A stretch of DNA of 7,612 nt from a bacterium (GTDB lineage Bacteria > Verrucomicrobiota > Verrucomicrobiae > Opitutales > Opitutaceae): assembly GCA_021780625.1 (NCBI GenBank), contig JAJXYI010000564.1:1-7612 (forward strand). Direction: 5' to 3'. The notes beneath the pieces are model-generated. The model was not told the DNA's origin. It did not search any database and saw only the letters and a list, made by a program, of their open reading frames with translations. A program made the position numbers and the translations under genes. Positions 6,534-7,612 of this stretch are shown here, piece after piece (position 1 is the stretch's first letter; every line of letters begins with the position of its first letter).

Positions 6534-7612
6534 ATGACCGCCAAGAACGCCATTCCCGACCGCATCGCCGAGGCGCTCCGCCGCTTCCCGCCGTTCTCGA
6601 TGCTCCCCGCCCCCGCCGTCGCCGCCCTCGCGCAAAAGGCCGAGGTCCGCGTGCTCGTCAACGGCGACACTCTCTGGAACCAGGGCGACAAGCCCGGCGA
6701 CGGCGTCTTCTTCCTCGCCCGCGGCCGCGTCGAATACCTCTGGCGCGACGAGGGAAAGAGCGAACTGGTCGACGTGCGCGACGTCGGCGACGTCCTGGGC
6801 CTCACCGCGCTGATCGAGTCCCAGCCGTTCCGCGTCACGGCAACCGTCGTGGAGGACGCGGTGCTCTATGTCATGCCCTGGTCGGACCTGAGGGCCCTGC
6901 TCGAGGCCAATGACGCCGCGCGCCACTACGCGCGCCGCCACCTCTTCTGGGCCACCCGCGTCGGCGGGCGTGTCACGCTTCCCGAACCCGCCCCCGCCGC
7001 CCCGTCCTCGGGGCTGCCCGGACGGACGAAGAGCATCCTCCAGGCCCACCTCGACGGAGCCACGGTGGTCGAACCACGCTCCCCCGAGCGCCTGCTCAGC
7101 TGCCTGCCCGAAGCCACCGCGCGAGAGGCCGCCACGCTCATGATCGAGCGCCGCGTGCCCTCCATCCTCGTCGTCGACGAACAGAAGCACCCGATGGGCA
7201 TCGTCACGCACAGCAACATCGTGCGCCGCATCATCGTCGACGGACTGTCCGTCGAGCAGCCCGTGTCCGCGATCATGAGCGTGCCCGTGGTGACCGTCGC
7301 CCCGCGCTCCAGCGCCACCGCCGCGCTTCTGCTGATGCTGCGCGAGCGCATCGGCCAGGTGGTCGTGACCGAGGACGGCACGGCACGCAGCCAGGCCCTC
7401 GACATCTGCTCGGAAAAGGACCTGCTCGCGCACAGCGGACACCACCCCGCCGGACTCCTGCGCGAGATCCGCAATGCCCGCACCCCGGCGCGCTTCCGCG
7501 AGATCTGCGACGACATTGAAAGCATCGCGCTGAGTTACCTCGAGGCCGGCATCTCCTCGCTCTTTCTCGGCCAGATCTGCGCGGAACTCTACGACGAACT
7601 TGCCCAGCGCCT
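6534..7612 (+). CDS. Cyclic-nucleotide-binding-like / CBS-pair protein, likely DUF294 nucleotidyltransferase, 3' end outside window
   Basis: The frame is open from ATG 6534 to the window edge, giving 359 complete codons. Residues about 15-130 resemble a cyclic-nucleotide-binding (CAP_ED) beta barrel: NGDTLWNQGDKPGDGVFFLARGRVEYL (43-69), then GDVLGLTAL (85-93) and PFRVTATV (98-105). Residues about 183-300 are a CBS pair, with the repeats seen in REAATLMIERRVPSILVVDE (197-216) plus MGIVTHSNIVRRII (221-234), and VSAIMSVPVVTV (244-255) through ATAALLLMLRERIGQVVVTE (261-280). From about 305 it enters a helical region that, in proteins with this order, precedes a DUF294 (GlnD/KNTase-like) nucleotidyltransferase domain. 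Those catalytic residues lie beyond the window. CBS pairs bind adenine nucleotides, so a role in sensing nucleotide or energy state is plausible, but the target is unknown. There is no Shine-Dalgarno. Confidence 0.85.
   Translation, partial: MTAKNAIPDRIAEALRRFPPFSMLPAPAVAALAQKAEVRVLVNGDTLWNQGDKPGDGVFFLARGRVEYLWRDEGKSELVDVRDVGDVLGLTALIESQPFRVTATVVEDAVLYVMPWSDLRALLEANDAARHYARRHLFWATRVGGRVTLPEPAPAAPSSGLPGRTKSILQAHLDGATVVEPRSPERLLSCLPEATAREAATLMIERRVPSILVVDEQKHPMGIVTHSNIVRRIIVDGLSVEQPVSAIMSVPVVTVAPRSSATAALLLMLRERIGQVVVTEDGTARSQALDICSEKDLLAHSGHHPAGLLREIRNARTPARFREICDDIESIALSYLEAGISSLFLGQICAELYDELAQR

Noticed and set aside
6477..7445. A 322-codon minus-strand open frame opposite the CBS/nucleotidyltransferase gene
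   Set aside because: Its product is low-complexity (Gly, Asp, His, Ala runs) and antisense to a plus-strand frame with CAP_ED and CBS motifs; it is the GC-rich shadow.
1..7612. Mobile element, CRISPR array, tRNA, rRNA or defence system
   Set aside because: No terminal repeats, transposase or integrase motifs, spaced direct repeats, tRNA-like cloverleaf or known defence domains were seen; the genes are metabolic and housekeeping.

Overview
The window is a high-GC bacterial chromosomal segment in which almost every base is coding. Genes lie on both strands, and most start codons lack a Shine-Dalgarno sequence. The glucosamine-6-phosphate deaminase is fused to a C-terminal PIG-L (LmbE-like) deacetylase domain, an architecture I associate with Bacteroidota and Verrucomicrobiota. 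Together with the high GC this suggests an Opitutaceae-like verrucomicrobium. That assignment is inference; there is no rRNA or phylogenetic marker here.

Layout. (1) 2-838, plus strand: an AraC-family regulator whose 5' end lies outside the window. (2) 848-5186, minus strand: a probable three-gene amino-sugar operon, transcribed in the order nagB/PIG-L fusion (5186-3219), an unusual ROK-family sugar-kinase-like protein (3120-1723), and a stand-alone PIG-L deacetylase (1702-848). The last gene runs tail-to-tail into the AraC gene with 9 bases between stop codons. (3) 5187-5318: the control region of the operon, with A/T-rich palindromes and promoter-like hexamers. (4) 5945-5319, minus strand: a LysE/RhtB-type exporter. 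(5) 6064-6492, plus strand: dUTPase (dut), GTG start, divergent from the exporter. (6) 6534 to the end, plus strand: a cyclic-nucleotide-binding-like domain plus paired CBS domains, entering what looks like a DUF294-type nucleotidyltransferase and cut by the window edge.

How the genes may work together. The minus-strand operon has two PIG-L deacetylase domains, one sugar-kinase-like protein and one glucosamine-6-phosphate deaminase, but no NagA-type deacetylase in view. A plausible reading is a route in which an N-acetylated amino sugar or conjugate is deacetylated by PIG-L enzymes, phosphorylated, and deaminated to fructose-6-phosphate and ammonia. Two features make the set unusual. The NagB domain has Thr where E. 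coli NagB has catalytic-site Asp141. The ROK protein lacks the family's zinc-binding His/Cys signature and has about 150 unrecognised N-terminal residues. I see no mobile element, CRISPR array, tRNA or rRNA.
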